46,519 bases of DNA from Bdellovibrionaceae bacterium UBA2316 (GCA_002345205.1 DDVI01000072.1:56129-102647); one strand, 5' to 3'; positions 9,681 to 18,323 are shown, numbered from the stretch's first letter. Program-made: numbers and translations. The notes: generated from the sequence alone by a model not told the origin.

Positions 9681-10412
9681 TTACAATAGAGACTTCATCT
9701 GTTTCACAGATTTTTCAATCCCTTTTTCAACAGAATCGCATATTATTGAATGACCAATATTCAGTTCGACGACGTAGGGAAGTTGTTTAATTTTCTTAAC
9801 ATGTTCAACATCAAGACCATGTCCCGCATGAACACGCATACCTAAGTCATGACAAAGTTTGGCTGCTTCGAACAAACGCCGCCATTCCTTTTGTTTTTCA
9901 CGTTTATTTTTAAGTAAAACCCACTTTCCAGTATGGAATTCGCACGCATCAGCGCCCAGCGCATGGGCTTGTTCCACCTGACGCAAACTGGGTTCGATAA
10001 ACAAAGAGACTTCAATACCTTTAGGCTGAACCTGGGAAATCACCTTACGAACGCGATGTTCCGACTTAAATAGATCTAAGCCACCTTCCGTCGTTAACTC
10101 CGCACGCTTTTCAGGTACTAAACACACCCAGTCCGGCATGTACTTAAGGGCAATTTTGGTCATAAACTCGGTAGCACCGATTTCTAAATTAACATCAACG
10201 GTACTTTCACGCGTTACGTTTTGAACATCGAACTCTTGAATATGGCGACGATCTTCCCGCAAATGAATCGTAATTTGATCCGCCCCGCCTTTAATAGCCA
10301 ACTTCATCATACGCACAAGATCTGGATACACAGTCGTGTTACCGCGGACCTGTCGCAATGTCGCTACGTGATCAATATTAACGCCTAATCGGATCGGAGA
10401 ACGTTTTCCCAT
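9681..10412 (-). CDS. pdxJ: Pyridoxine 5'-phosphate synthase
   Basis: PdxJ condenses 3-amino-2-oxopropyl phosphate with deoxyxylulose 5-phosphate to make pyridoxine 5'-phosphate, the last ring-forming step of DXP-dependent vitamin B6 synthesis. At 243 residues it has standard length. It opens with the family signature RLGVNIDHVATLRQVRG, and the other TIM-barrel signatures are visible: DQITIHLREDRRHI, the catalytic-Glu strand DVNLEIGA, and VHAGHGLD near 190. The gene starts 5 bp after glmM stops and its stop is 2 bp from the alpha-2-macroglobulin start, so translation of the block is probably coupled. The need for deoxyxylulose 5-phosphate is notable because this organism makes isoprenoids by the mevalonate route; DXP synthase would then be needed for B6 and thiamine. 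Confidence 0.97.
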   Translation of the reverse strand: MGKRSPIRLGVNIDHVATLRQVRGNTTVYPDLVRMMKLAIKGGADQITIHLREDRRHIQEFDVQNVTRESTVDVNLEIGATEFMTKIALKYMPDWVCLVPEKRAELTTEGGLDLFKSEHRVRKVISQVQPKGIEVSLFIEPSLRQVEQAHALGADACEFHTGKWVLLKNKREKQKEWRRLFEAAKLCHDLGMRVHAGHGLDVEHVKKIKQLPYVVELNIGHSIICDSVEKGIEKSVKQMKSLL

Positions 10413-10417
10413 AAATA

Positions 10418-11809
10418 TTAAGCCAGTTCGCGCTGCAAGAAGTTCGCTAAACGTTCTGCGATTTCTGTGATTTTGATTTTATCAAAACCTTCTACTAGCA
10501 CACGAATCAAAGGCTCTGTTCCCGAGTAACGAATAAAGATTCGGCCTTCACCATTTAATTCTGCTTCAACTTCTTTTACTAAAGCGGCGTATCCTTTAAT
10601 TTCAGATAAATTTGTACGATTTTTAACTCGGCAGTTGATTAAAACTTGGGGAACATCTTTGATAAAATCATTCAATTCGGAAACTTTTTTCTTCATTTGT
10701 TTCATGACGGCTAAAACACTCAAGGCCGCCACGCAACCATCTCCCGTAGTTGTATGATCCAAGAAAATTATATGGCCCGAAGACTCACCGCCTAAATTGT
10801 ATCCGTTCTTTTTCATTTCTTCGACGACATATTTATCGCCGACGTTTGTTTTAACTAGTTTAATACCGTTTTCAGACATGGCTTTGTCTAAACCAAAGTT
10901 ACTCATTTGAGTAACAACCAGAGTGTCGTTTTTCAAAAGGCCATTTTTTTTCATGAATAGCGCACAAATTCCCAAAATATGATCGCCGTTCATGATACGA
11001 CCAAGTTCATCCACTATGATCACGCGATCAGCATCACCATCCAAGGAAATGCCAATATCCGCACGATAGTTTAAAACCTCTTCCGCCAATTTTGCAGGAT
11101 ACAGAGCCCCGACTTCATCGTTGATGTTCGTTCCATTCGGATCTTTACCAATTTGAATCACTTCAGCACCTAGTTCTTCAAAAATAGCCGGCGCGACTTT
11201 GTAACTAGAACCATGAGCCGTATCCAGCACAATACGCAAACCATCTAACGTGTATTCTAAAGGGAATGTCGCTTTGGCGTAAACAATGTAACGACCTTGA
11301 GCATCGTCAATACGTTTCGTACGCCCGATATGATCGGAGCTTGGTAAATATTTACTTAACTCGTCTTCGTGCACAAGACGTTCAATTTCACGTTCTAAAT
11401 CTTCAGCAAATTTATAGCCGTCCGGTCCAAAAATTTTAATACCGTTATCTTGATAATGATTATGAGATGCACTGATAACGATTCCCGCATGGGCACGCAT
11501 AGATCGAGTTAAATACCCAATACCTGGAGTCGGAAGCGGACCTACCAACTGTACGTGAATGCCCATCGAATTTAGTCCCGACGATAACGCTTGTTCGATC
11601 ATGTAACCAGATAACCGTGTGTCTTTTCCAATAACTACTTTTTTTAACGGCGATAAACCCTCGCGATTTTGTTTATTAAGAATCACTCCGATCGCTTGTC
11701 CAATCTTAACCACAACATCAGATAACATCGGAAACTGATTCGCGGTTCCACGAATTCCATCCGTACCGAAAAGCTTAGGTATCGATTTAGTTACTTCTTT
11801 TTTCGTCAT
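10418..11809 (-). CDS. glmM: Phosphoglucosamine mutase
   Basis: GlmM converts glucosamine-6-phosphate to glucosamine-1-phosphate, on the path to UDP-GlcNAc for peptidoglycan and lipopolysaccharide. I chose the ATG at 11809 (463 residues, after GAGGGTGGGAT) over the in-frame ATG at 11845, which lacks a ribosome-binding site. The four loops of the phosphohexomutase family are present: the phosphoserine loop SASHN (Ser115), the metal loop DGDADR, the sugar loop GGESSGH and the phosphate loop RYSGTEPLIRVL near the C-terminus. N-terminal KLFGTDGIRG is the GlmM signature. The gene follows cdaA-cdaR, the same order as in Firmicutes, where CdaA, CdaR and GlmM form a complex that ties c-di-AMP synthesis to cell-wall precursor supply. 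Confidence 0.97.
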   Translation of the reverse strand: MTKKEVTKSIPKLFGTDGIRGTANQFPMLSDVVVKIGQAIGVILNKQNREGLSPLKKVVIGKDTRLSGYMIEQALSSGLNSMGIHVQLVGPLPTPGIGYLTRSMRAHAGIVISASHNHYQDNGIKIFGPDGYKFAEDLEREIERLVHEDELSKYLPSSDHIGRTKRIDDAQGRYIVYAKATFPLEYTLDGLRIVLDTAHGSSYKVAPAIFEELGAEVIQIGKDPNGTNINDEVGALYPAKLAEEVLNYRADIGISLDGDADRVIIVDELGRIMNGDHILGICALFMKKNGLLKNDTLVVTQMSNFGLDKAMSENGIKLVKTNVGDKYVVEEMKKNGYNLGGESSGHIIFLDHTTTGDGCVAALSVLAVMKQMKKKVSELNDFIKDVPQVLINCRVKNRTNLSEIKGYAALVKEVEAELNGEGRIFIRYSGTEPLIRVLVEGFDKIKITEIAERLANFLQRELA

Positions 11810-11881
11810 AGGTATCCCACCCTCGTCATTACAGACACGGATCATTCAAATAAGTTATGGAGATATCTAACTAAAGGCAGC

Positions 11882-11901
11882 GGAAATCGTCAATGATTTC
11901 C
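11882..11901. repeat. Inverted repeat in the cdaR-glmM gap
   Basis: GGAAATC (11882-11888) and GATTTCC (11895-11901) form a 7-bp stem with a 6-nt loop in the 97-bp gap between cdaR and glmM. No T-tract follows on the minus strand, so it is more likely an mRNA processing or stability element than a terminator. A role is not shown. Confidence 0.35.
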
Positions 11902-11906
11902 ATCGA

Positions 11907-12356
11907 TTAGTCGCCGTTTTGGTGAATTTCCGACTGTGGTTTATCCACACCATTAAAGACTTTCCGCTGAACTACGGTGGCTTCCACTTTTTGAGGCTTT
12001 AAACTTACAACTCGAACCCCAAGAGGTAAATCCAGTTTCTTTTCAGAAATTGGGATTTCAATCTTTCCTTCTCCCATAGATGAAATATCCAGCAACATGG
12101 CTTGATTGGAATTAGACTCCATAAATTTCTTCAACGACGCCCGTGGCCCCGTTACGCGAACCCGAACAAAGGAATGGGATTGTTCGATTACGGATAGATT
12201 TGATGAGGTTTGAATTTCAAGATCAATATTTTTTGAAAAAACAAAGTCACGGCGACCTAAAATTGTGAGCCATAAAATCAAAGAAATAAAGAGTGCTACA
12301 ATTTTATAAGATCCATTTTCAAAAAGTGATTCAAAGACCGTTTGACGTTGCTTCAT
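11907..12356 (-). CDS. cdaR: CdaA regulatory protein, YbbR domain
   Basis: This is a 149-residue membrane-anchored protein: one N-terminal helix at about 18-35 (IVALFISLILWLTIL) and a single extracytoplasmic YbbR-like domain (IEQSHSFVRVRVTGPRASLK; LPLGVRVVSLKPQKVEATV). Firmicute CdaR usually carries three or four YbbR repeats, so this is a minimal version. Its start overlaps the cdaA stop by 4 bp (ATGA, 12353-12356), which implies translational coupling. CdaR is known to modulate the diadenylate cyclase CdaA from the outer face of the membrane. The assignment rests on context as much as on sequence. Confidence 0.85.
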   Translation of the reverse strand: MKQRQTVFESLFENGSYKIVALFISLILWLTILGRRDFVFSKNIDLEIQTSSNLSVIEQSHSFVRVRVTGPRASLKKFMESNSNQAMLLDISSMGEGKIEIPISEKKLDLPLGVRVVSLKPQKVEATVVQRKVFNGVDKPQSEIHQNGD

Positions 12357-13171
12357 GGCGCAACCTCATATTGATAACCCTTGTATTTCAGGCCAAATGT
12401 TTCATACAAGGCCATTCGGATTTCATTTTGATCGGCATTAGGTTTTAAAATCCCTGTCTGAACGATACCAATCGATTTACTTTCTTCGCTCACGACAAAC
12501 ACCAACGCGTCTGTCTCTTCGGTTAATCCAATTGCGGCTCTGTGACGAGTTCCCAAATTTTTATCAAGAGCAGGATTTTTACTCAGCGGCAAGAAACAGC
12601 CTGCAGAATAAATTTTTCCTGCACGAATAATGACGGCACCATCGTGCATTGGTGCATTCGGATGAAAAATACTCGCGATTAATTCAGCTGACACTCGGGA
12701 GTCGATCTCAGTACCTATTTCAATGTGGTAATCGACGATGATTTCGCGTTCAATAACCACCAAAGCCCCGAATCCCTTTTCTGCCGAAAGAAATAAGCCC
12801 TTAGAAATTTCTTCGATCATCTGCGTATCTTGCGCGCTACTAGAGCCCGTAAAGAATGGATTTGCTCCAATGTGCGCTAGAGCACGGCGAATCTCGGCCT
12901 GGAACAGAACCACGACAATTACAAATAAATTACTGAAGAATTTTTCGAGTATCCAATTAAAGGTATAAAGTTCAAGCCAAATACTCATGATGTAACCGAT
13001 GGCTAAAATACCTAGCCCCGATAACATTTGGATCGTACCTGTTTTACGGATTAATATCAGAATGCGATAAACGATGAGCCATACAAGGAACATGTCGAGG
13101 ATGTCTTGAAATCGCAATTGGGAAAATATCAGAACTGTACTTTCCCACCAATATTTCCAATTCAAGAACAT
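12353..13171 (-). CDS. cdaA: Diadenylate cyclase (c-di-AMP synthase)
   Basis: CdaA makes cyclic di-AMP from two ATP. The 272-residue protein has the family plan: N-terminal membrane helices (about 24-41, 47-65 and 78-92) and a cytoplasmic DisA_N domain from about 95. The catalytic motifs are intact: DGA at 177-179 (PMHDGAVII) and RHR at 209-211 (GTRHRAAIGLTEETDA). The final 35 residues extend past the catalytic core. The ATG at 13171 follows AGGAATAAAGGGG. It is 53 bp after ftsH, and that gap is largely filled by a perfect palindrome. c-di-AMP is best known in Gram-positives; cdaA in a diderm with the Firmicute-like cdaA-cdaR-glmM order suggests the same coupling of nucleotide signal and cell-wall supply. 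Confidence 0.95.
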   Translation of the reverse strand: MFLNWKYWWESTVLIFSQLRFQDILDMFLVWLIVYRILILIRKTGTIQMLSGLGILAIGYIMSIWLELYTFNWILEKFFSNLFVIVVVLFQAEIRRALAHIGANPFFTGSSSAQDTQMIEEISKGLFLSAEKGFGALVVIEREIIVDYHIEIGTEIDSRVSAELIASIFHPNAPMHDGAVIIRAGKIYSAGCFLPLSKNPALDKNLGTRHRAAIGLTEETDALVFVVSEESKSIGIVQTGILKPNADQNEIRMALYETFGLKYKGYQYEVAP

Positions 13172-13185
13172 TCCCCTTTATTCCT

Positions 13186-13219
13186 GAATTCAGAATACAG
13201 TTAACTGTATTCTGAATTC
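13186..13219. repeat. 34-bp perfect palindrome between ftsH and cdaA
   Basis: The left arm GAATTCAGAATACAGTT (13186-13202) is followed directly by its exact reverse complement (13203-13219), with no mismatch or spacer. As RNA it would form a 15-bp stem with a TTAA loop. It starts 5 bp after the ftsH stop codon and ends about 15 bp before the cdaA start. There is no T-tract on the minus strand, so it does not look like an ordinary terminator. Confidence 0.9.
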
Positions 13220-13224
13220 TGTAT

Positions 13225-15180
13225 TTATATTGAAACAGGACCTGGGTTACCTACGGGGTCCTTACCACCGCCTGAAGTTTTTTTGGCTTCTACACCTGCT
13301 ACACCTAATCCACCGTCGCGCTTGTTGCTTCTCATCTTTTCGATTTCTTTAACTTCAGCGCCGTTCACTAGCATGTCGACTTCGTAACCATCGATCGTTT
13401 CGTACTCAAGTAAAGCCAGAGCCAATCGATCCAATGCGCCCTTATTATCCCGCAAGATTTTAACGGCCGTTTCGTATCCTTCTCGGATAATGGTAGAAAT
13501 TTCTAAATCGATTTCTTGAGCTTTTGAATCAGAATATTCTTTTTGAGATTGCTGACCTTGCATTCCTAAAAACACAGGACCGCTGCTTTTTTCATACGCT
13601 TGAGGTCCAAGTTTATCACTCATACCCCATTCACATACCATCTTACGGGCAATATCCGTTGCGCGTTCGATATCATTTCCAGCACCGGTTGTAATGTCTT
13701 GGAACTCAACCACTTCAGCCGCACGACCACCAAATAGGAAGGCAATCATATTGATCGCTTTTGATTTAGTGAAGCTTACAGATTCCTTCTCTGGAAGGGT
13801 TTGAGTTAATCCTAAAGCCATACCGCGAGGAATAATGGTAACTTTATGAATTGGATCTAGACCCGGAAGTTTTTTACCTACTAATGTATGACCCGCTTCA
13901 TGGAAGGCCGTAACGCGCTTATCTTCATCCGAGATAACCATCGATTTACGCTCGCTACCCATGATGACTTTGTCTTTTGCTTTTTCAAAGTCTTCCATTT
14001 CTAAATAGTTTTTACCCGTACGAGCCGCCTGAAGAGCCGCCTCGTTCACTAGGTTTTCTAAATCGGCACCACTAAAGCCTGGGGTGCCACGAGCAATTTT
14101 TGATGGTTCCACGTCTGGACCTAGTGGTGTTTTTCTCATATGAACACCAAGAATTTGTTCACGACCTTTAAGGTCTGGCTTATTTACCACAACACGACGA
14201 TCAAAACGGCCCGGACGCAACAACGCAGGATCTAGAACGTCAGGACGATTCGTCGCTGCGATCAAGATTACACCTTCTGTAGACTCAAAACCATCCATTT
14301 CCACCAGCAATTGATTCAACGTTTGCTCACGCTCATCATGACCACCGCCCATACCAGCACCACGATGTCGTCCCACCGCATCGATCTCGTCAATAAAGAT
14401 CAAGCACGGAGCATTCTTTTTACCTTGTTCAAATAAATCACGGACTCGGGACGCACCGACACCCACGAACATTTCTACGAAGTCAGAACCCGAGATTGAA
14501 AAGAACGGAACGCCCGCTTCACCAGCTACCGCACGCGCCAATAAAGTTTTACCAGTACCCGGAGAACCCACTAGCAAAACCCCTTTAGGAATACGACCAC
14601 CTAAACGCGAGAATTTTTTTGGCTCTTTTAAAAAGTAAACGATTTCTTGTAAATCGTCTTTTGCTTCGTCCACACCGGCTACGTCTTTAAATAAAACTTT
14701 GTGTTTATTTTCAGTAAGTAGTTTCGCGCGGCTCTTTCCAAAACTCATCGCCTTGCCTCCACCCACTTGAATTTGGCGCATGATAAAAAAGAACAGACCG
14801 CCAATTAAGATTAACGGTAACCAGTTAGTTAAAAAGCTTACGAATAGATTATTTGTGTCAGAACGTTCGTATTTAGGAGTGATCCCTTTTTCGCGAAGTT
14901 CTTGGTATACTTTATCACCAGGATTACCAATGAACGAAAATTGAAGACCATCGAATTCCTTTTCAAATTCAGGCTTCACTTCACCGAAAAATTCTCCGGT
15001 ATCGATATGAATCGTTAACTTATCAGGATTAACTTTATTCTCTGTCACCGCGGTCATAAATCTATTGAAATTGAAATTGGCGATCGTTTTTTGATGCTTC
15101 TGTTGATAGAACTGCAAGAACATTACGGACAAAATTACGATAAAAAACCAGAACGCGAGAACTTTTTGTGGAGGCTTCAT
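13225..15180 (-). CDS. ftsH: ATP-dependent zinc metalloprotease FtsH
   Basis: FtsH is the membrane-anchored AAA+ protease that degrades misassembled membrane proteins and short-lived regulators. The 651-residue protein shows TM1 at about 7-24, a periplasmic loop, TM2 at about 115-135, Walker A GSPGTGKT at 205-212, Walker B LIFIDE at 260-265, the second region of homology RPDVLDPALLRPGRFDR, and the zinc site HEAGH at 427-431. The C-terminus ends in a Gly/Lys-rich tail (GLGVAGVEAKKTSGGGKDP). The ATG at 15180 follows AAAGGAT. tilS lies 160 bp upstream on the same strand, but a promoter candidate in that gap suggests ftsH heads its own unit with cdaA, cdaR and glmM. Confidence 0.97.
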   Translation of the reverse strand: MKPPQKVLAFWFFIVILSVMFLQFYQQKHQKTIANFNFNRFMTAVTENKVNPDKLTIHIDTGEFFGEVKPEFEKEFDGLQFSFIGNPGDKVYQELREKGITPKYERSDTNNLFVSFLTNWLPLILIGGLFFFIMRQIQVGGGKAMSFGKSRAKLLTENKHKVLFKDVAGVDEAKDDLQEIVYFLKEPKKFSRLGGRIPKGVLLVGSPGTGKTLLARAVAGEAGVPFFSISGSDFVEMFVGVGASRVRDLFEQGKKNAPCLIFIDEIDAVGRHRGAGMGGGHDEREQTLNQLLVEMDGFESTEGVILIAATNRPDVLDPALLRPGRFDRRVVVNKPDLKGREQILGVHMRKTPLGPDVEPSKIARGTPGFSGADLENLVNEAALQAARTGKNYLEMEDFEKAKDKVIMGSERKSMVISDEDKRVTAFHEAGHTLVGKKLPGLDPIHKVTIIPRGMALGLTQTLPEKESVSFTKSKAINMIAFLFGGRAAEVVEFQDITTGAGNDIERATDIARKMVCEWGMSDKLGPQAYEKSSGPVFLGMQGQQSQKEYSDSKAQEIDLEISTIIREGYETAVKILRDNKGALDRLALALLEYETIDGYEVDMLVNGAEVKEIEKMRSNKRDGGLGVAGVEAKKTSGGGKDPVGNPGPVSI

Positions 15181-15229
15181 CCAGGATCCTTTCTGAAAGC
15201 TCGATTGTCTTTTTCAAGCTCCATGCTTA

Positions 15230-15259
15230 AGAGTACCATTTTTAAAAAACTCTGAGCAA
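15230..15259 (-). promoter_or_regulatory. Candidate sigma-70-type promoter for ftsH
   Basis: On the minus strand TTGCTC (15259-15254) and TACTCT (15235-15230) are separated by 18 bp, about 50 bp upstream of the ftsH start. The match to -35/-10 consensus is moderate. Confidence 0.35.
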
Positions 15260-15340
15260 CAAAAGATGAAAAAAACTTCAACTTTTATGTTACTTCACGA
15301 CTTTGAAACCGGTTTCGCTTTTGGTTGGTATTAGCGGCGC

Positions 15341-16300
15341 CTAGGAGCGTAGTTTAATAAGCAATTGCCCTGCGTTAACCAGACATTCAAAGGTCTTGAA
15401 GACAATATGATAATGATCGCTGTTTTTGTCTAGTTGCCTAAGAATTTCTTTTAACTGACTCGCTTTAATACCAACAATGCCTTTATAACCAACAAAATAA
15501 GCAAGGCAACGCAATCGTTCGCTTTCGGATAGCGATAGGAAATAGATAAAATCGATTGCATTAGTTTTAAAGTCCCACGGATAACTGATGTCTACCGGTT
15601 TGATCTCTGCCACTGAGTGAATTAACGACAGCGCTAGCCGCTTAACCGCTCCTGGTCTAGTTTTCTCTAACATCGGTAACCATTCATTACGTAGCCAGTT
15701 TCTGAAGTATTTAACCTCGGAGTTGCTTGGATCTTCGACAAAAGGAACTTTATTTTCTTGTCGATAGACATCAATATCCGATCGCTGCTGATAAGAAAAT
15801 GGGCGCCACAAGACCAGACCATGGTTTTTTAACTGCGACCACTGAAAATTTTTTCGTAACGACGCAAAGGAACTTCCCCGGATTAGTTTGATCAACTGAG
15901 TTTCTAACCAGTCATCCCTATGGTGAGCAAGGGCCACGATATTCGCCTTATAAATATTTGCGGTCTCTTGATAACTGGCCAGTCTAAATTCGCGATATTC
16001 ATTTTCCGACATTAACGTTTGCCGAGCTTCAAAAGATTCCAGTGTTAGCTGGTGACGCCGACAGTAGTCCTGAACACAGGCGCGAGCCTCGTTTCGGTGG
16101 GATTGATTTTCACCCGGACCGTGATGGCAGTGAACAACGACGAGTTTGTTTTTTGAAAAACAAACTGTAAGCGCATGCAATAAAGCCATACTGTCACGAC
16201 CACCCGACACGCCCACAATAATTTTAGCATTGGCCTGTCTTAGGTTTCTGCGAACCCAAGAGTTAAAAATCACATGCTCTAAACGGTGCTTTGCTTTCAC
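15341..16300 (-). CDS. tilS: tRNA(Ile)-lysidine synthase, short form
   Basis: TilS attaches lysine to C34 of tRNA-Ile(CAU) so that it reads AUA codons. The 319-residue protein has the N-type ATP-pyrophosphatase P-loop SGGRDS at 32-37, the ALAHHRDDWLET motif near 125-136 and the RNWLRNEWLPML motif further on. It is much shorter than E. coli TilS (about 430 residues) and resembles the compact Aquifex type that lacks most of the C-terminal domains. The start is GTG at 16300, overlapping the aldehyde dehydrogenase stop by 4 bp (GTGA), after an AGGGATTAA box. The overlap implies coupled translation with an apparently unrelated catabolic enzyme. Confidence 0.92.
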   Translation of the reverse strand: MKAKHRLEHVIFNSWVRRNLRQANAKIIVGVSGGRDSMALLHALTVCFSKNKLVVVHCHHGPGENQSHRNEARACVQDYCRRHQLTLESFEARQTLMSENEYREFRLASYQETANIYKANIVALAHHRDDWLETQLIKLIRGSSFASLRKNFQWSQLKNHGLVLWRPFSYQQRSDIDVYRQENKVPFVEDPSNSEVKYFRNWLRNEWLPMLEKTRPGAVKRLALSLIHSVAEIKPVDISYPWDFKTNAIDFIYFLSLSESERLRCLAYFVGYKGIVGIKASQLKEILRQLDKNSDHYHIVFKTFECLVNAGQLLIKLRS

Positions 16301-17691
16301 TTAATCCCTAACGTCTGTGTAGTACAAAATTCCCTGATACCAAATTCGCCAGACTCGCGTCCATAACCAGAGTCTTTGACTCCACCAAATGGAACACGTG
16401 CATCGGATTTTAATATCTCGTTTACCGCTATCATACCTACATCAAATTTCAAATGTAGTTTTTCAGTTTTAAATTTTTCAGTATCGCCAACCCATACGCC
16501 GCCTAATCCATACGGACTATCATTCACCAAAGACCATAACTCTGTGTCATTTTCATAGGTGCCCACCATCCCTACCGGGGCAAAAACTTCTTGAGTTTGG
16601 AAAAACCGATACGCATCGGATTCTTTATCTTTCATGTTTTTATCATCTAGCAAAAAGAAATAGGGTGATACAAAATAACCTTTTTTACTTTCGATCGGCA
16701 CAGCGCCGGTAACTATACTTGATATCTCTTTAAGATACGCTATGTGAGACTGACACTCATCGAAAAATCGTTTGTGGGCCAGGGGCCCAAGATTAGTCTT
16801 TTTATCTAACGGGCTACCAACTGTATACGATTCCATTTCGCGCTCGACATTTTTCATAAATTCAGTGGCCCGCGCTCTAGGCACAAAGAAACGTTTGGAG
16901 GAAATGCAGCTTTGACCGTTGTTTATCAGTCGCCCACTCACAGCCAACTTGGCCGCCTTCGCCAAATCGGCAGTGGTATCTATAATAAACGCATCATTAC
17001 CGCCTAGCTCCAAAACGCTTTTCTTTAGATAGCGCCCGCTGGTTTCACCAATTTTACGCCCCACCTTAGAACTTCCAGTGAAGGTAATTGCACGTACTAA
17101 CTTATGCGCGAAGATACCTTCGGATTGTTCACCCGGTATTACGACCGTTTGCAAAATAGCAGGACCTTGCGTTTTTGCGACGAGCGTTTCCAGATACAGA
17201 CCTACACTGGTGGTAATTTCTGAATGCTTAAGCAATATTACATTTCCTGCAAGCCAAGCCCCCACGGCAAAGCGGATAAACTGCCACGCCGGATAATTCC
17301 ATGGCATAATAGCAAACACAACCCCCATCGGCAAAAAATTGATTCGCATATCAGGATAATGGGCCGACACACTTTGCGTTTGAATTAATTCAGGGCCTCT
17401 CTTGATGTAATAATCAAACTGGGTAATACATTTTTCGAGTTCAAACTCTGCCTCTACCAAAGGTTTACCCATGGATTCAGTAATCAGGAGTGCCAATTCG
17501 GGAATACTGATTTTTAAATTATTTTTAAAATTTTCTAACCACGCTAAACGTTGGCTAATTGACATTGCTTTCCAAGTGTTAAATGACGTACCTAACATTT
17601 CTATTTTTGTTAGCACTTCTTTTTCTGACATGTATTTGTACGTATTTAATTTTTCTTCTGTTGCTGGATTGAAAGTTTCAAAATGATTCAT
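16297..17691 (-). CDS. NAD(P)-dependent aldehyde dehydrogenase, semialdehyde type
   Basis: The 464-residue enzyme belongs to the aldehyde dehydrogenase superfamily and is closest in look to the succinate-semialdehyde dehydrogenase (Sad/GabD) group. Catalytic residues are visible: Asn132 (PWNYP), Glu228 (LELGGND), the nucleotide-binding FTGSSKVG near 204-211, and nucleophile Cys262 (NNGQSCISSKRF). The typical C-terminal PFGGVKDSGYGRESGEFGIREF segment is present. The substrate cannot be fixed from sequence; succinate semialdehyde or another short-chain aldehyde is likely. A CGGAG box precedes the ATG at 17691. It is the first gene of the minus-strand run, divergent from hsp20, and overlaps tilS by 4 bp. 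Confidence 0.9.
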   Translation of the reverse strand: MNHFETFNPATEEKLNTYKYMSEKEVLTKIEMLGTSFNTWKAMSISQRLAWLENFKNNLKISIPELALLITESMGKPLVEAEFELEKCITQFDYYIKRGPELIQTQSVSAHYPDMRINFLPMGVVFAIMPWNYPAWQFIRFAVGAWLAGNVILLKHSEITTSVGLYLETLVAKTQGPAILQTVVIPGEQSEGIFAHKLVRAITFTGSSKVGRKIGETSGRYLKKSVLELGGNDAFIIDTTADLAKAAKLAVSGRLINNGQSCISSKRFFVPRARATEFMKNVEREMESYTVGSPLDKKTNLGPLAHKRFFDECQSHIAYLKEISSIVTGAVPIESKKGYFVSPYFFLLDDKNMKDKESDAYRFFQTQEVFAPVGMVGTYENDTELWSLVNDSPYGLGGVWVGDTEKFKTEKLHLKFDVGMIAVNEILKSDARVPFGGVKDSGYGRESGEFGIREFCTTQTLGIK

Positions 17692-17759
17692 ATTAAACTC
17701 CGAAATTAAATCTAAACCTTGACAGCCAAAATATCAAACCCATGTTTGCAATGTAACAG

Positions 17760-17819
17760 TGAGAATAGAAAAAATTCTCAAATAAAACTAAAATAAAATT
17801 TCATGAACAATGAAAGGAG
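17760..17819 (+). promoter_or_regulatory. Inverted repeats in the hsp20 5' leader
   Basis: TGAGAAT (17760-17766) and ATTCTCA (17774-17780) form a 7-bp repeat with a 7-nt spacer. Further down, TTTCAT (17799-17804) can pair with ATGAAA (17810-17815), which overlaps the first bases of the AAAGGAG ribosome-binding site at 17813-17819. The first could be an operator, the second a weak AU-rich hairpin over the ribosome-binding site. Neither matches the CIRCE element. Confidence 0.35.
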
Positions 17820-17825
17820 ATCGTT

Positions 17826-18308
17826 ATGAGTCTAATGAGACGCAGCTACTTAAGCCCTACAGTCAATTCTAATTGGAATATCTGGCGAGAGTTTGACGAC
17901 ATGATCGAAGCTTCTCTGCCAAAAAAGGCAATGTCGCCGCAGGTAGAATTAAAAGAAAATGAAAAAGGCTATCTTTTTAGCTTTGATGTTCCAGGAATGA
18001 AAGAAGACGACATTAAAATCGAATTCCATGACTCTGTCTTACGTATTTACGGAGAAAGAAAATCTGAACACAAAAATGAAAAGGATGGCACATTCCATAC
18101 AGAAAAATATTATGGGCATTTTGAACGCACATTCAGAATTCCGGAAGCAGTAGACGAAGCTAATGTCGGTGCACACTATGAAAATGGCGTGCTACAGGTA
18201 TTTCTGCCAAAAACACCGGCAAAGGAGTCTAAGAAAATAGAAATTAAAAAAGGCGAAAATAGTTTTAGCAAATTGTTTTCAGAAAAGAAATCAGAAGATT
18301 CTCACTAA
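17826..18308 (+). CDS. Small heat-shock protein (Hsp20/alpha-crystallin)
   Basis: This is a 160-residue ATP-independent holdase chaperone that binds unfolding proteins. The alpha-crystallin domain covers about 35-140: it opens with MSPQVELKENEKGYLFSFDVPGM and closes with the signature ENGVLQVFLPKTP. A short N-terminal arm (WNIWREFDDMIEA) and a lysine-rich tail flank it. I do not see a clear I-x-I/V tail motif. A strong AAAGGAG box lies 6 bp before the ATG. The gene stands alone, has inverted repeats in its leader and is followed by a hairpin terminator. Confidence 0.95.
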   Translation: MSLMRRSYLSPTVNSNWNIWREFDDMIEASLPKKAMSPQVELKENEKGYLFSFDVPGMKEDDIKIEFHDSVLRIYGERKSEHKNEKDGTFHTEKYYGHFERTFRIPEAVDEANVGAHYENGVLQVFLPKTPAKESKKIEIKKGENSFSKLFSEKKSEDSH

Positions 18309-18323
18309 TTCAAATCCCCGAGA

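Noticed and set aside
13186..13219. Palindrome as an intrinsic terminator of ftsH
   Set aside because: No T-tract follows on the minus strand, and the AT-rich stem is unlike the other terminators in this window.
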